Positions 36,320 to 45,535 of a stretch of 64,000 nt of DNA are shown piece after piece. This DNA is from Bacteroidota bacterium. GTDB taxonomy: Bacteria; Bacteroidota; Bacteroidia; Chitinophagales; LD1. A program made the translations under genes and the position numbers. The DNA is taken from the NCBI GenBank assembly GCA_016722375.1, contig JADKJG010000005.1:62001-126000 (forward strand), written 5' to 3'. The stretch's first letter is position 1. Each line of letters starts with the position of its first letter. The notes below the pieces were generated by a model. It ran no database searches. It was given only the letters and a program-made list of their open reading frames with translations, and was not told the origin of the DNA.

Positions 36320-37738
36320 ATGAAAACCAAAAAGTATGACTACTACCACGCCATCATTCGCAAGGCGGAGCAGTTGCTCGAATTGCGGTCGCTGGAAGAA
36401 TTTGTTCATTATGCCAATGCCAATCACCTGAAGCAGATTATCGTCACTCGCATTCCCGAAACGGATGCCGAGGCTTTTGGCTTGGCGAGTAAAGGAGCTT
36501 TGTATGTATGCCCCACAGCAGGCTACGAATCGCTCGAAGATTTTCAAACCGCCACAGAAAATAGTTTTCCCGACTCTACTACCTTTTATGCCGCGCAGCA
36601 AATCAACTGTAGCACCTATGCCGAATATCAAACGGCACAAGAGCACAGCATCACTGATGCCTCGGTGTTTGAGGAAATGAAAACGAAAGGCTATGTGGAC
36701 GGCTATGTAGTTTTTGAAAGAACGCGCAACGACAATCCGGCGCTGCCTCGCTTAGGGGAAATCACCCACGTGAAAGATTTGTTTGACTATGCACAGGAGA
36801 AGTCATTTACTGATTTTCGGCATTTCATGACCGTATGGGAAGCGGGCTTTACCAATCCGCTGGAACATCAGATGGCGATTGAAAAAGGATTGAATAATTC
36901 TGACGATTTTAAACTGTTCAATAAAGGATGCTTCATTTCTTTGGAGGAATTCAAATTGGCAAAGTCGAAGGGTATTCTAAGCAAGAAAGAACTGGAAAAG
37001 TTTGTAGATCTGAGCCTATCCATCTATCCCGATGCCGCCTTTGATGAGCTGCTGCTGATCAGCATTGTTTCCAAACTGCCGAACGGCCAGACCACCGAAT
37101 TTAAAAAGCTGTATGATTTCTTTGTCAAATCAACAGAAGACTATAAGCGGACAGAGGAGGATGGCCAAGTGAAATTTCCGCAGTGGTTTACGCGGCAACT
37201 GAGCACAGAAGAAGAGGTCAAAAAGTTTTTAGTCAGTAGCAATCAGGTGAAGCTATTCGGCACCTACGATGCGGATAAGAATTTGTTTGAAACCAAACAT
37301 ATTGAACTGAGAATGGTGGTGGTAGATGGAAGCAACGTGGCCTACAACTCCAACATGGCCGACCGGAAGAAGGATGGGTTCAAGGCCGAATTGAAAAATA
37401 TTCTGATTGTGGTGAAGAAGCTGAGAACGGATTATCATTTTGAGGACATCCACGTCATTTCGGATAGCAATCTTTATCATGTAGTGAAAGACCGGGAGTT
37501 GCTGAAGGAGATAAAGGAATTATGCAAATATTCAGAATCTCCTTCGGGCATTCCGGCAGATGTACATTTGATTAAACAAGTCAAAAAACATCATTGCCTG
37601 CTGGTGACGAACGATAATTTTACAGACTGGAAAATAAAAGACAAATGGCTGGAGGACAATATCGGCTTCTATCGCCTGCCTTTTATGCTGAACGGCGATG
37701 TGGTGCTGATCCCGTATATGGATAAATATAAGAAGTGA
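36320..37738 (+). CDS. NYN/Zc3h12a-like PIN-fold ribonuclease with N-terminal helical repeats
   Basis: 472 residues. Residues ~1-230 are short helical repeats with the pattern [FY]xxAxxxG[FY] plus an acidic residue (LEEFVHYANANHL, LEDFQTATENSF, YAEYQTAQEHSI, LFDYAQEKSF, LEEFKLAKSKGI). Residues ~331-472 match the Zc3h12a/NYN nuclease fold: MVVVDGSNVAY (D336), DIHVISDSN (D382) and CLLVTNDNFTDW (D432, D436), the four acidic positions expected for a metal-dependent RNase. It is soluble. The upstream 367-residue gene is its likely operon partner. The RNA target is unknown. Confidence 0.72.
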   Translation: MKTKKYDYYHAIIRKAEQLLELRSLEEFVHYANANHLKQIIVTRIPETDAEAFGLASKGALYVCPTAGYESLEDFQTATENSFPDSTTFYAAQQINCSTYAEYQTAQEHSITDASVFEEMKTKGYVDGYVVFERTRNDNPALPRLGEITHVKDLFDYAQEKSFTDFRHFMTVWEAGFTNPLEHQMAIEKGLNNSDDFKLFNKGCFISLEEFKLAKSKGILSKKELEKFVDLSLSIYPDAAFDELLLISIVSKLPNGQTTEFKKLYDFFVKSTEDYKRTEEDGQVKFPQWFTRQLSTEEEVKKFLVSSNQVKLFGTYDADKNLFETKHIELRMVVVDGSNVAYNSNMADRKKDGFKAELKNILIVVKKLRTDYHFEDIHVISDSNLYHVVKDRELLKEIKELCKYSESPSGIPADVHLIKQVKKHHCLLVTNDNFTDWKIKDKWLEDNIGFYRLPFMLNGDVVLIPYMDKYKK

Positions 37739-37777
37739 TGGAGCCGGTGATGGATGGCAGCGGTTGGTCGGAATAAT

Positions 37778-39049
37778 TTATCTGCCCGCTAGCCAAACAT
37801 CTGGATCTAATTTGTCCTTGCCTTTCCAGATTTCCAAATGGACCTTTGTCACGTCTTCGCTTGAGTCGGTGTAAAGTTTGCCAAGTGACTGCTTGATGTC
37901 TACCGTTTGATTGGGCTTCACGCTGACGGTTTCAATATTAGAATAGACCGTGAAATATTCGCCGTGCTTGATGATGATACAGTTTTGCGTGGTGGGCAGA
38001 TAGAACACACTCACGACGGTTCCTCCAAAAAGTGCGCGAGCTTCTGCACCGCGTTCGGTTTTAATGTCTATGCCGTTATTTTCTACCATCACTCCTTTCA
38101 GCACCGCGTGTTCATGTTTGCCAAAAGAAGAAATGACGTAGCCCTTCAGCACCGGCCAAGGCAACTTGCCGCGATTGTTTGAAAAGCCTTTCGACAGTTC
38201 CTGTTCTTCGGGGGTCAAGGTGATGAGGGTCGGAGCTTTGCGCACAATGCCTTTCTTGGCATCTTGTTCGCGCCGCCGCTTTTCTTCATCTTCCGCTTTC
38301 TTTCTTGCCAAGCGAATTTCTTCTTCAATAATCTTTTGAATCTTGTTGTTGAGTGCCTGAGCAGCTTTGTTTTTCTGCTCTATTCTTTTGCGCAGCGTTT
38401 TTTCTTTTTCCTGTAGCATGACTACCGCTTGGTCTTTCTCCTGTTTCTCTTGCTCCATGCGCACCTTCTGGTGGGTTTGCTGGCCGAGAATAGTTTGCTT
38501 TTCTTCTTTGCTAAGTGCTAACGTATCGTGACGGCTCTGTAAATCCTCTATGGCCAGTTGCAACTCCTTAGCCTGTCCGCGCCGGTAATCGGCAATGCGC
38601 AATAGATAATTATATCGTCGGGCCGCCTCATAAAAAGTAGCGGAGGAGAGCAGAAACACCACCTGATTTTGAAGTGTGATGTTTTCATAACTCTTGCGCA
38701 ACATCTCGGCATAATCCTGTTTCATCTTCTCCACCTCCGTTGCTTTTTCGACGAGTTCAGATTCCATCAGGTTGATTTCCTCGTCCATCTCATTGATTTG
38801 ACCTCCGAGATTTTGAATTAGTTTTTCGCGAGAACGAATCTTGGCCTGGAGAGCTTGTATCTCCGAAAGGCTCTTCACCTTTTTGGCACTGGTCCGCTTC
38901 ATGTCGGCGTTAATCAACTTGATTTCCTCTTGCAACTTCTTCATTTGACTTTGAAGTTGCACCTTCTTTTTCTGTGTGCTTTGCGCGTCTGCATGGACAA
39001 AGGAGATCAAGCTAAAAAGGATACAAAGGGAAACCTGAGCTATCTTTTT
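37778..39049 (-). CDS. EnvC-like murein hydrolase activator (M23/LytM domain)
   Basis: 423 residues from the ATG at 39049, which gives a clean signal peptide (MKKIAQVSLCILFSLISFVHADAQ, described in parts). The alternative start at 39112 overlaps the previous gene. Two long coiled coils (~25-260) precede the C-terminal LytM domain (~310-423): YVISSFGKHEH, NNGIDIKTERGAEARALFGGTVV, IIIKHGEYFTVYSN, KVHLEIWKG. The HxxxD site reads NxxxD, and the second metal site lacks one His, so it is probably a non-catalytic activator like E. coli EnvC. It follows the DUF4292 gene, a conserved Bacteroidota pair. Confidence 0.85.
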   Translation of the reverse strand, partial: KKIAQVSLCILFSLISFVHADAQSTQKKKVQLQSQMKKLQEEIKLINADMKRTSAKKVKSLSEIQALQAKIRSREKLIQNLGGQINEMDEEINLMESELVEKATEVEKMKQDYAEMLRKSYENITLQNQVVFLLSSATFYEAARRYNYLLRIADYRRGQAKELQLAIEDLQSRHDTLALSKEEKQTILGQQTHQKVRMEQEKQEKDQAVVMLQEKEKTLRKRIEQKNKAAQALNNKIQKIIEEEIRLARKKAEDEEKRRREQDAKKGIVRKAPTLITLTPEEQELSKGFSNNRGKLPWPVLKGYVISSFGKHEHAVLKGVMVENNGIDIKTERGAEARALFGGTVVSVFYLPTTQNCIIIKHGEYFTVYSNIETVSVKPNQTVDIKQSLGKLYTDSSEDVTKVHLEIWKGKDKLDPDVWLAGR

Positions 39050-39108
39050 CATAGACCACCGACCAAAGTCAATTGGCATCCAAGCCTTCGGCACTGTCAA
39101 CTGGGTTT

Positions 39109-39828
39109 TCATTTATCAAAAGGATAGGTCAATTCTTCATTCCGTTTTGCGCGGCTGATTTCAATGGACATTTGCATCACTGCCGCTCCGTGATGAATAG
39201 TCATGAGTCGCCGATATGAAAACGGTTTTTCATTCAGCGCCGCATAGGCCTCAAAAATAATTTCCATATCCTGGTTCAGAAGCTTGTCTTTCAACAGAAT
39301 TTTGCGGAGGGTGTACTCTTGTTTGTCCACCCACACGGTTTCGCGCATATTGTTTGATTCAGTGTGAAGCACCCAAAAGCTATCCTGTTCTGTCACTAAA
39401 GCCGCTTTTTCGCCGATGCTCATTCTTTGCCCCGCTATGAATTGTTGCAGTTGATTGAAGTTGACCGGGAAGGGCAGCCAGAATTGCAAATAGCTAAGGT
39501 CGTGGGTAGTCATATCGCCAGAGAAATTGTTGAGCACCCGCATCGAGTCGCGGCCTATCAACAGGCGCACGCCTTCAATACCCGCGGTGGATAGACTCAT
39601 CCATACCAGACTGTCCTTTTTCATCCTTATGCCGGTTTGAAAAGAAGTCCGCTCATCACCATCGCTCCAACTCACTTTGGCCCGCGCCGAAAGGGTTTGA
39701 TAATCAAACTGTGTTGCTGCGATGCGCGCTATCAAAGTGTCCGCATCAGAAATAGGCGGTTCCTGTGCAAAGCCAGAAACGCTGAACACCACATACACCA
39801 TGAATAAAACAACCGTCTTAAATTTCAT
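39109..39828 (-). CDS. DUF4292 periplasmic protein
   Basis: 239 residues with a signal peptide ending near FSVSGFAQ (no lipobox Cys seen). The mature part is a LolA/LolB-like beta sheet: FDYQTLSARAKVSW, GIRMKKDSLVWMSLSTAGIEGVRLLIGRDSMRVLN and the long ETVWVDKQEYTLRKILL strand. In the family, DUF4292 proteins lie upstream of the EnvC-like gene, as here (59 bp between). It probably acts in envelope lipid or lipoprotein handling, but no activity is established. Confidence 0.82.
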   Translation of the reverse strand: MKFKTVVLFMVYVVFSVSGFAQEPPISDADTLIARIAATQFDYQTLSARAKVSWSDGDERTSFQTGIRMKKDSLVWMSLSTAGIEGVRLLIGRDSMRVLNNFSGDMTTHDLSYLQFWLPFPVNFNQLQQFIAGQRMSIGEKAALVTEQDSFWVLHTESNNMRETVWVDKQEYTLRKILLKDKLLNQDMEIIFEAYAALNEKPFSYRRLMTIHHGAAVMQMSIEISRAKRNEELTYPFDK

Positions 39829-39954
39829 TTTAATTGAGCCCTGATAAATAACGTGCCAAAGATGTAGAATATTATGAAGCAGCGTCGCCGGGCTAAAAAA
39901 TTAGGGGGAATTAACAGGGAACTATCTGATCAGGTTTTCTTATATCTTAGCCTT

Positions 39955-40188
39955 ATGAAAATCAGCGATGAGAAAACCCTGCACCTCCCTATTCTAATTG
40001 AACAGGACGAGGACGATGTATATATTGTTTCCTGCCCCTCTTTTAAGGGTTGCCATTCTTATGGCAAAACGGTGGAAGAGGCACTAAAAAATATTCGTGA
40101 AGCAATTGATTTGTGTATGGAGGATGAGCCTGCCTTAGAGATTAATAAGTTTATCGGGTTTCGCGAGTTGCACGTCAAAGTGGCATGA
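39955..40188 (+). CDS. hicB: HicB-family antitoxin
   Basis: 77 residues from the ATG at 39955. An upstream in-frame ATG at 39874 would add a basic leader that the family lacks. Core pattern: LPILIEQDEDDVYIVSCPSFKGCHSYGKTVEEALKNIREAI, the RNase-H-like HicB fold (YxVxxPxxxGxxxxGxTxEEAxxNxxEAI). It neutralises HicA. It overlaps hicA by 4 bp (ATGA), with the antitoxin first. Confidence 0.88.
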   Translation: MKISDEKTLHLPILIEQDEDDVYIVSCPSFKGCHSYGKTVEEALKNIREAIDLCMEDEPALEINKFIGFRELHVKVA

Positions 40189-40424
40189 GCAACAAACAGC
40201 CGGTCATGTCCGGGAAAAACTTAGTGCGGCTGCTGATGCAACATGGCTTTGAAATCGTTCGCATTAAAGGCTCTCATTACCGGATGAAGCATCCCGACGG
40301 TCGGGTGACAACTATACCCGTTCATCATAATGACGATATACCAAGAGGACTGCTACGCAAAATTGTTCGCGAAGATTTGATTATGGATATGGAAGAATTT
40401 GTCGTTTGGATAGAAGCAAAATAA
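40185..40424 (+). CDS. hicA: HicA-family mRNA interferase toxin
   Basis: 79 residues with the HicA double-stranded-RNA-binding-like fold: SGKNLVRLLMQHGFEIVRIKGSHYRMKHPDGRVTTIPVH (residues ~9-47) carries the conserved GxxxxRxxGSHxxxxxPDG...TxPxH, with the catalytic His in GSH. The family cleaves mRNA and tmRNA independently of the ribosome. It is translationally coupled to hicB. Confidence 0.9.
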   Translation: MSNKQPVMSGKNLVRLLMQHGFEIVRIKGSHYRMKHPDGRVTTIPVHHNDDIPRGLLRKIVREDLIMDMEEFVVWIEAK

Positions 40425-40455
40425 ATCTGGTTTCCACCTTTCACCTGTAAATGTT

Positions 40456-41583
40456 TCAGGTTACATCCAAATAGGCCCGCATAGTTTTCTCTGCAAAAGT
40501 CTCTGGAGTCAGCGACAGCGCATGAGCATAGCCCTTGTCAATCATTTCTTTTCTCAGAGATTCGTTCCGCAACACTCGAATCAGTGCATCAGCAATTTCT
40601 TCCGGCTGATGTGGATCTATATATATGGAATGCTCTCCACCGGCTTCCTGCATACAGCCACCGGACGTAGTGATAACAGGAGTGCGGCTGCACAGCGCTT
40701 CGAGCACCGGCGCTCCGAAACCTTCATAGATGGAAGGATATACAAACACAGCAGCGAGTTGATAGAGCGTAGGCAGTTCTTCGTTGGATATGCCGGAAAT
40801 GATTTTTATTCTGCGTTCCAATTTCATTTGAGCAATAAGATGAAGGATACTTTTCCTTTCCGAACCGCCAGAGCCGACAAGGATTAAATTCTCGTCCACT
40901 TTATCTTTGATTAAATCAAAAGCGCGAATCAATGTCTTTTGATTTTTACGTGGGAAAAAGGAAGATACATTGAGCATGAATTTTTCAGGGAGCGCATATT
41001 TCCTCTTGAGCTCTGATTTGGCTTCCACGGTCGCTATTTTATAGAACACGGGTTCCACCGCCGGGTGAATGACTGTTATTTTCTCTTTTGGGGTTTTATA
41101 AAAGTGCACTAAATCATTTTTAGTCTCCTCGCTCACAGCAATAATCCGGTTGGCATGTTTAGCAGCATAGCGGGTTTTGATCTCATAAATCTTCCGGTCA
41201 AGAAAGAAATACTGCTGCGTGTGTTTCAGAAAAATCAAATCGTGAATCGTCACCACCGATGGAATACCCGACTGATGTATATTGAACGGCAGTTCATTGC
41301 TCAGTCCATGATAAATATTCACGCCTCGTCCCTTCAATTGTTCGATCATGCTGAACGAGCGCCAAAAAGGAGAGAATGCCTTATCAAACTTTGTCTTTGG
41401 CGCAATGATTTGCAACTTGTCATACAGTTTATAAAACTCCTCCTCCCTTGATCTGGGCGAAAAGAGCAGGTATTCATGCTCGGGAAATTTTTGTGCCAAG
41501 GCATTGATAAGAATACGAGCATGATTTCCCAATCCGGTGGAGTTATTCAAGGCGCGCTTGGCATCGAAACCGATTTTCATCAC
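40456..41583 (-). CDS. glycosyltransferase family 4 (GT-B)
   Basis: 375 residues. MMKIGFDAKRALNNSTGLGNHARILI is the typical N-terminus. An acceptor-side domain, HGLSNELPF and VVTIHDLIF, precedes the donor domain with LVGSGGSERK, GISNEELPTLYQLAAVFVYPSIYEGFGAPVLEAL (the E-x7-E donor motif) and VITTSGGCMQEAGGEHSIYIDP. It transfers an NDP-sugar to a glycan, probably LPS or O-antigen given its neighbours. Its start overlaps the stop of the upstream GT2 gene (ATGA). Confidence 0.9.
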   Translation of the reverse strand: MMKIGFDAKRALNNSTGLGNHARILINALAQKFPEHEYLLFSPRSREEEFYKLYDKLQIIAPKTKFDKAFSPFWRSFSMIEQLKGRGVNIYHGLSNELPFNIHQSGIPSVVTIHDLIFLKHTQQYFFLDRKIYEIKTRYAAKHANRIIAVSEETKNDLVHFYKTPKEKITVIHPAVEPVFYKIATVEAKSELKRKYALPEKFMLNVSSFFPRKNQKTLIRAFDLIKDKVDENLILVGSGGSERKSILHLIAQMKLERRIKIISGISNEELPTLYQLAAVFVYPSIYEGFGAPVLEALCSRTPVITTSGGCMQEAGGEHSIYIDPHQPEEIADALIRVLRNESLRKEMIDKGYAHALSLTPETFAEKTMRAYLDVT

Positions 41584-42329
41584 CGTTTCATTTTAATCGC
41601 TAGAAAATATTTCAGAAAGACTTCGCGACTTTGGTAATAACAGATGGTCCAACCAAGGCTGCCTTCCATAAATCCTAAATTCAAAAAATAGTTTCGGAAG
41701 AGTTTGAACATCGGACTGAAAAGCATTTTCATTATAAGATAGAGGAGGGATTTATCTTTTAATTGCTGTGCAGCTATCGAGGCAAACCTATCGCTTTGCT
41801 TGATAAGCGACTCTTGAGTAGGGTATGTGTAATGAAGCAGGTCGCCGAACAGGTGAGCTACGGATACCATATTTTGCATCTCTAATTTCTCATGGATGAG
41901 CGCTTCATTCCATTTTCCTTTATTCTTCCTGAATAAACGCAATTTCTTATCCGGATACCAGCCACAGGTGCGGATTGGTTTGCTTCCCAAGAAATTCAAA
42001 CGGTTCATCACGTAAGCATCATGGAGAAAATTGGACTTCGCTTCTATGATTGATTGTTTAAGTTCTTCACTCAATACTTCATCTGCATCTATGGAGAAGA
42101 TATAGTCATGACTTGCCAAGGCGTTACCATAATTTTTCTGTATCCCATAAGAATCAAATTTCCTGGCATGGACTTTCGCTCCCTTTTGTTCGGCAATTTC
42201 ACGAGTCCGGTCGGTGGAGAACGAATCTACCGCAATGATTTCGTCGGCAATACCACAAACAGAATCCAAACATCTTCCGATGTTGGTTTCCTCATTATAA
42301 GTGATAATAACAACCGTTAGTTTATTCAT
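41580..42329 (-). CDS. glycosyltransferase family 2 (WaaE/KdtX-like)
   Basis: 249 residues, GT-A fold: LTVVIITYNEETNIGRCLDSV, IIAVDSFSTDRTREIAEQKGAKV, then SIDADEVLSEEL (the DxD equivalent), WYPDKKLRLFRKNKGKWNEALIHEKL and a C-terminal amphipathic stretch. The WYPDxxLRLFRK...HE motif is that of the LPS core beta-1,4-glucosyltransferase-like subgroup. It overlaps both neighbours by a few bases in a three-gene operon. Confidence 0.9.
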   Translation of the reverse strand: MNKLTVVIITYNEETNIGRCLDSVCGIADEIIAVDSFSTDRTREIAEQKGAKVHARKFDSYGIQKNYGNALASHDYIFSIDADEVLSEELKQSIIEAKSNFLHDAYVMNRLNFLGSKPIRTCGWYPDKKLRLFRKNKGKWNEALIHEKLEMQNMVSVAHLFGDLLHYTYPTQESLIKQSDRFASIAAQQLKDKSLLYLIMKMLFSPMFKLFRNYFLNLGFMEGSLGWTICYYQSREVFLKYFLAIKMKR

Positions 42330-43581
42330 TACGGCGATCGTAATTTATGAATACCAACAGAAAAATAAGATAAAAGCCCGTGCCGATTTGCTCTTCTAGG
42401 GTGTCCTCCGTCAGAAAGGAAGAAAAGAGAATCAGGTGGAGCAGTGTCAATATCCAAAGCTTGTAATGTCCGTTCACCACAAGCGGAACAAAAAATGCCA
42501 TTAGAAAAAGAAGTAACCCTATTACTCCCGTCGTTGCCAGCACCCAGATGAACTGATTGTGCGGAATACGCCTGTTCTGTTCGCTGATCTCAGGATAATC
42601 ACTGGCGTGCACTTTGTCGCTTTCAATTTTCAAATCTCCCGAACCTACTCCAATCAAGGGGTGTTGTTTCCATATCTGCATCCCCACCTTCATAGACACC
42701 AGACGCATGGCATCTGAATAGTCGTTGATGTTTCCTTCGCGATATTGAGCCAAATCCCATTTCATGTATTCTATCTTATTATGAAAACCGGGTAGAAAGT
42801 GATAAGCCAAATAGGGCAATATGGATACGGCTACAACAACCAACAGACTTTGAAAAATTCGTTTGCGCCGGAACGCCTCTCGCCATGCGAGAAAGATAAC
42901 CCCGATGTAAAGCGCAAGCAATCCACTGCGCACGCTCAGTATATGCAAGGCGACAAAAGCAAAAGCTGCCAAAAGAATCAAGACCCATCTTTCTTTGGAA
43001 CCAAATAGATATTCTTTCCGTTCTAGCAGCCATAGGCAGCAGAAAAAAGAGAAAGCCAACATCAGGGAATAACGAATGTGACTATAAGGCATCGGAATAC
43101 CATTGCCCCTCGAGAAGGATTCGGTGATGGCTTCATAGTTCAAAAAATATCGAACCAATACCACTATAGTGCTAACAGCAAACACCAAGATAAATCCATA
43201 AAGCAGCGCAGTGATTTGTTTGGTGGAAAGCTTTTTAAGCGGGGCAAATGCCAAGGGCAAGGCAATGTATGGTAATTTTATCCTCACCCAATTCATCCAA
43301 CTCGTTTTATCTTCAGAATAAATCCCTGAAAACAAAACAATCCAAAAGAAAAGGGACAGAATCCACCATTCCTTTCGGGCGAAATAGTTTTTAAAAGTAT
43401 CTCCTCCATAAAACAGCAAACTGACCAGCAGCATGGACATCATCCCGATGCTCGCCAGCGCACGCGAAGCCACAAAGCCGATAAAGACTAGTTGACAGCA
43501 GCCGACAATGACCCATAATAACTGATCCTCTCCTATCCATCTTTTCAATGAAAAACTATTGTTGGGTATCGGGCTTTGCAA
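42322..43581 (-). CDS. O-antigen ligase / Wzy-type membrane protein
   Basis: About 419 residues from a TTG at 43581 (LQSPIPNNSFS...). A longer frame begins at 43659 but would overlap the divergent meaB gene. Ten or more membrane helices surround a large periplasmic loop with GVGSGDLKIESDKVHASDYPEISEQNRRIPHNQFIWVLATTG, the Wzy_C motif (HNxFLxxxxxxG). Such proteins ligate O-antigen to lipid A-core or polymerise repeats. The first gene of the operon with the GT2 and GT4 genes. Confidence 0.85.
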   Translation of the reverse strand: MQSPIPNNSFSLKRWIGEDQLLWVIVGCCQLVFIGFVASRALASIGMMSMLLVSLLFYGGDTFKNYFARKEWWILSLFFWIVLFSGIYSEDKTSWMNWVRIKLPYIALPLAFAPLKKLSTKQITALLYGFILVFAVSTIVVLVRYFLNYEAITESFSRGNGIPMPYSHIRYSLMLAFSFFCCLWLLERKEYLFGSKERWVLILLAAFAFVALHILSVRSGLLALYIGVIFLAWREAFRRKRIFQSLLVVVAVSILPYLAYHFLPGFHNKIEYMKWDLAQYREGNINDYSDAMRLVSMKVGMQIWKQHPLIGVGSGDLKIESDKVHASDYPEISEQNRRIPHNQFIWVLATTGVIGLLLFLMAFFVPLVVNGHYKLWILTLLHLILFSSFLTEDTLEEQIGTGFYLIFLLVFINYDRRNE

Positions 43582-43616
43582 AAGGATTTTAATTTTAAAG
43601 CATAAACATAAAACTC

Positions 43617-44495
43617 TTGTCAGACAATCTTTCCATTCCCGATTATAAAACTCTGGCACGTACCATTTCCTTAGTGGAGAACGAAGTCGAAGGATTTGAA
43701 GATATTCTTCATCACCTGCAACCCAAAAACATCCCCGTCGTGGGCTTCACCGGCCCGCCGGGCGCAGGTAAAAGTACGCTGCTTAACGCCGTCTTGAGTA
43801 TTTTATTGGGCGAAGACAAGAAAATCGGATTGATTTTGATTGACCCCTCCTCCCCTTTCAACCTCGGCGCATTGCTCGGCGACCGGCTGCGGATGAGTGC
43901 TCATTTCACCAATCCCAATTTATATATCCGTTCGCTGGCTACGCGCGGCTCGTTGGGTGGACTGAGCGATAAGATTATAGAAGTAGTGGAAGTGATGCGC
44001 AGCTATCCCTTTGATTATCTGTTTATCGAAACCGTGGGCGTGGGGCAAAGCGAAGTGGAAATTGCCGGGCTCGCAGATACCACGGTGGTCATCTTGGTTC
44101 CCGAAGCCGGTGATTCTGTGCAAACGATGAAAGCCGGCCTGATGGAGATTGCCGACATCTTCGTCATCAACAAATCCGACCGTGCCGATGCCGAAGCTCT
44201 GGTTAGTTCATTATCCAACCAATTGCAATTGAATGGTAAAGAACATCTGCCTATTTTGAAAACCGTAGCGGTAGATTCCACCGGTGTGCCTGAATTGATT
44301 GCTGCATTCAAAAAATTAGAGAGCGCTCCACAAAATCAAGAACGCAAATTGGTGTTGCTATCCGAAAAGGCAGTCAGAATCATTTCTAAAAACAAGATGA
44401 AGAATTTCGATTTAGACAAAATGAAACAGGCTCTTAGTCACGAGATGAACCGACAGAACTTCAACCTTTATAGTTTCGTTCAACAATATCTTTGA
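43617..44495 (+). CDS. meaB: MeaB/ArgK family GTPase (methylmalonyl-CoA mutase chaperone)
   Basis: 292 residues from a TTG start; no in-frame ATG lies nearby. G1 GPPGAGKST (~42-50), then DPSSPFNLGALLGDRLRM, G3-like ETVGVGQSEVEIAGLAD, and NKSD (G4, ~172). The family protects and reactivates B12-dependent methylmalonyl-CoA mutase. No mutase gene is in the window. Divergent from the O-antigen operon and overlapping the next gene if that uses its TTG start. Confidence 0.92.
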   Translation: MSDNLSIPDYKTLARTISLVENEVEGFEDILHHLQPKNIPVVGFTGPPGAGKSTLLNAVLSILLGEDKKIGLILIDPSSPFNLGALLGDRLRMSAHFTNPNLYIRSLATRGSLGGLSDKIIEVVEVMRSYPFDYLFIETVGVGQSEVEIAGLADTTVVILVPEAGDSVQTMKAGLMEIADIFVINKSDRADAEALVSSLSNQLQLNGKEHLPILKTVAVDSTGVPELIAAFKKLESAPQNQERKLVLLSEKAVRIISKNKMKNFDLDKMKQALSHEMNRQNFNLYSFVQQYL

Positions 44496-44500
44496 GCGGC

Positions 44501-45535
44501 ATGGTTACTTCACTCGAAATAGACGAGTTTCTGAAACAGTCAGCGGGGCATCTTATGATAGATGTCCGGTCGGAGGGGGAATATGAATATGGACATATTC
44601 CACAGGCGGTCAACATGCCCCTATTCAATAATGAGGAAAGAAAAATAGTTGGTACGCTCTACAAACAACAGGGAAAGGAAGAGGCTATTATAATGGGACG
44701 ACAGATTGCCGAAAAGAAAATACCGGGCTTCCTTGAGTTTGTAGTCGGACACAAAAAAAGCGAACGAGTGTTCGTACACTGCTGGCGCGGAGGAATGCGC
44801 AGCGAAGGTGTTGCCATGCTACTGCATCAACACGGTTATAAAGTTTCAGTATTAAAAGGTGGTTATAAATCTTATCGCCACCGCGTGCTGAACATTCTGG
44901 CTGAACCCTTCCGGTTCATCGTATTAGGAGGAAAAACCGGTAGCGGCAAAACAGATGTTCTTCAACAATTAAAACAACGGGGTGCGCAAATGGTGGACCT
45001 CGAAGCACTGGCGCAGCACAAAGGCTCTGCCTTCGGCGCTTTGGGGCAGGCGGCGCAACCCAGCACGGAGCATTTCGAAAATCTGGTAGCAGAAGAAATG
45101 AAGTATTTCGATCGGAACAAACCGGTTTGGGTAGAAGATGAAAGCCGCACCATCGGTAGGGTATTTCTTGATTTGAATCTTTGGAACCACATGAGGGTAT
45201 CACCTCTGTTTGTCATTGAACTGCCCGAAGAAATACGCTTAAAAAAACTGATTCGGGAATATGGCTCTTTCTCTATAGAAGAATTGAAAGAATCTATCAC
45301 CAAAATTAAAAAGCGACTGGGCAATGAACAATGGAAATTGGCTATAGATGCACTCGCCTCCGGCGATGTACCTCAAGCAGTACAAATCGCCTTGCGCTAT
45401 TACGACAAGGCTTACGAAAAAGGCATAGCGTTGAAAGACACCAAGAATATTATCCATCTCCTATTTGAAGATGGCCAACCGGATTCGATTGCAAATACAC
45501 TTATAGAACAAGCACATAAAAATTATGGAAATTAA
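44501..45535 (+). CDS. mnmH: tRNA 2-selenouridine synthase
   Basis: 344 residues from the ATG at 44501 (a TTG at 44492 would overlap meaB). An N-terminal rhodanese domain (~1-125) carries the active Cys in FVHCWRGGMRSEG, followed by a P-loop domain with GGKTGSGKTDVLQQL and a long helical tail. It converts 2-thiouridine to 2-selenouridine at the wobble base of tRNAs using selenophosphate. selD follows directly with an 11-bp overlap, so donor synthesis and use are coupled. Confidence 0.93.
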   Translation: MVTSLEIDEFLKQSAGHLMIDVRSEGEYEYGHIPQAVNMPLFNNEERKIVGTLYKQQGKEEAIIMGRQIAEKKIPGFLEFVVGHKKSERVFVHCWRGGMRSEGVAMLLHQHGYKVSVLKGGYKSYRHRVLNILAEPFRFIVLGGKTGSGKTDVLQQLKQRGAQMVDLEALAQHKGSAFGALGQAAQPSTEHFENLVAEEMKYFDRNKPVWVEDESRTIGRVFLDLNLWNHMRVSPLFVIELPEEIRLKKLIREYGSFSIEELKESITKIKKRLGNEQWKLAIDALASGDVPQAVQIALRYYDKAYEKGIALKDTKNIIHLLFEDGQPDSIANTLIEQAHKNYGN

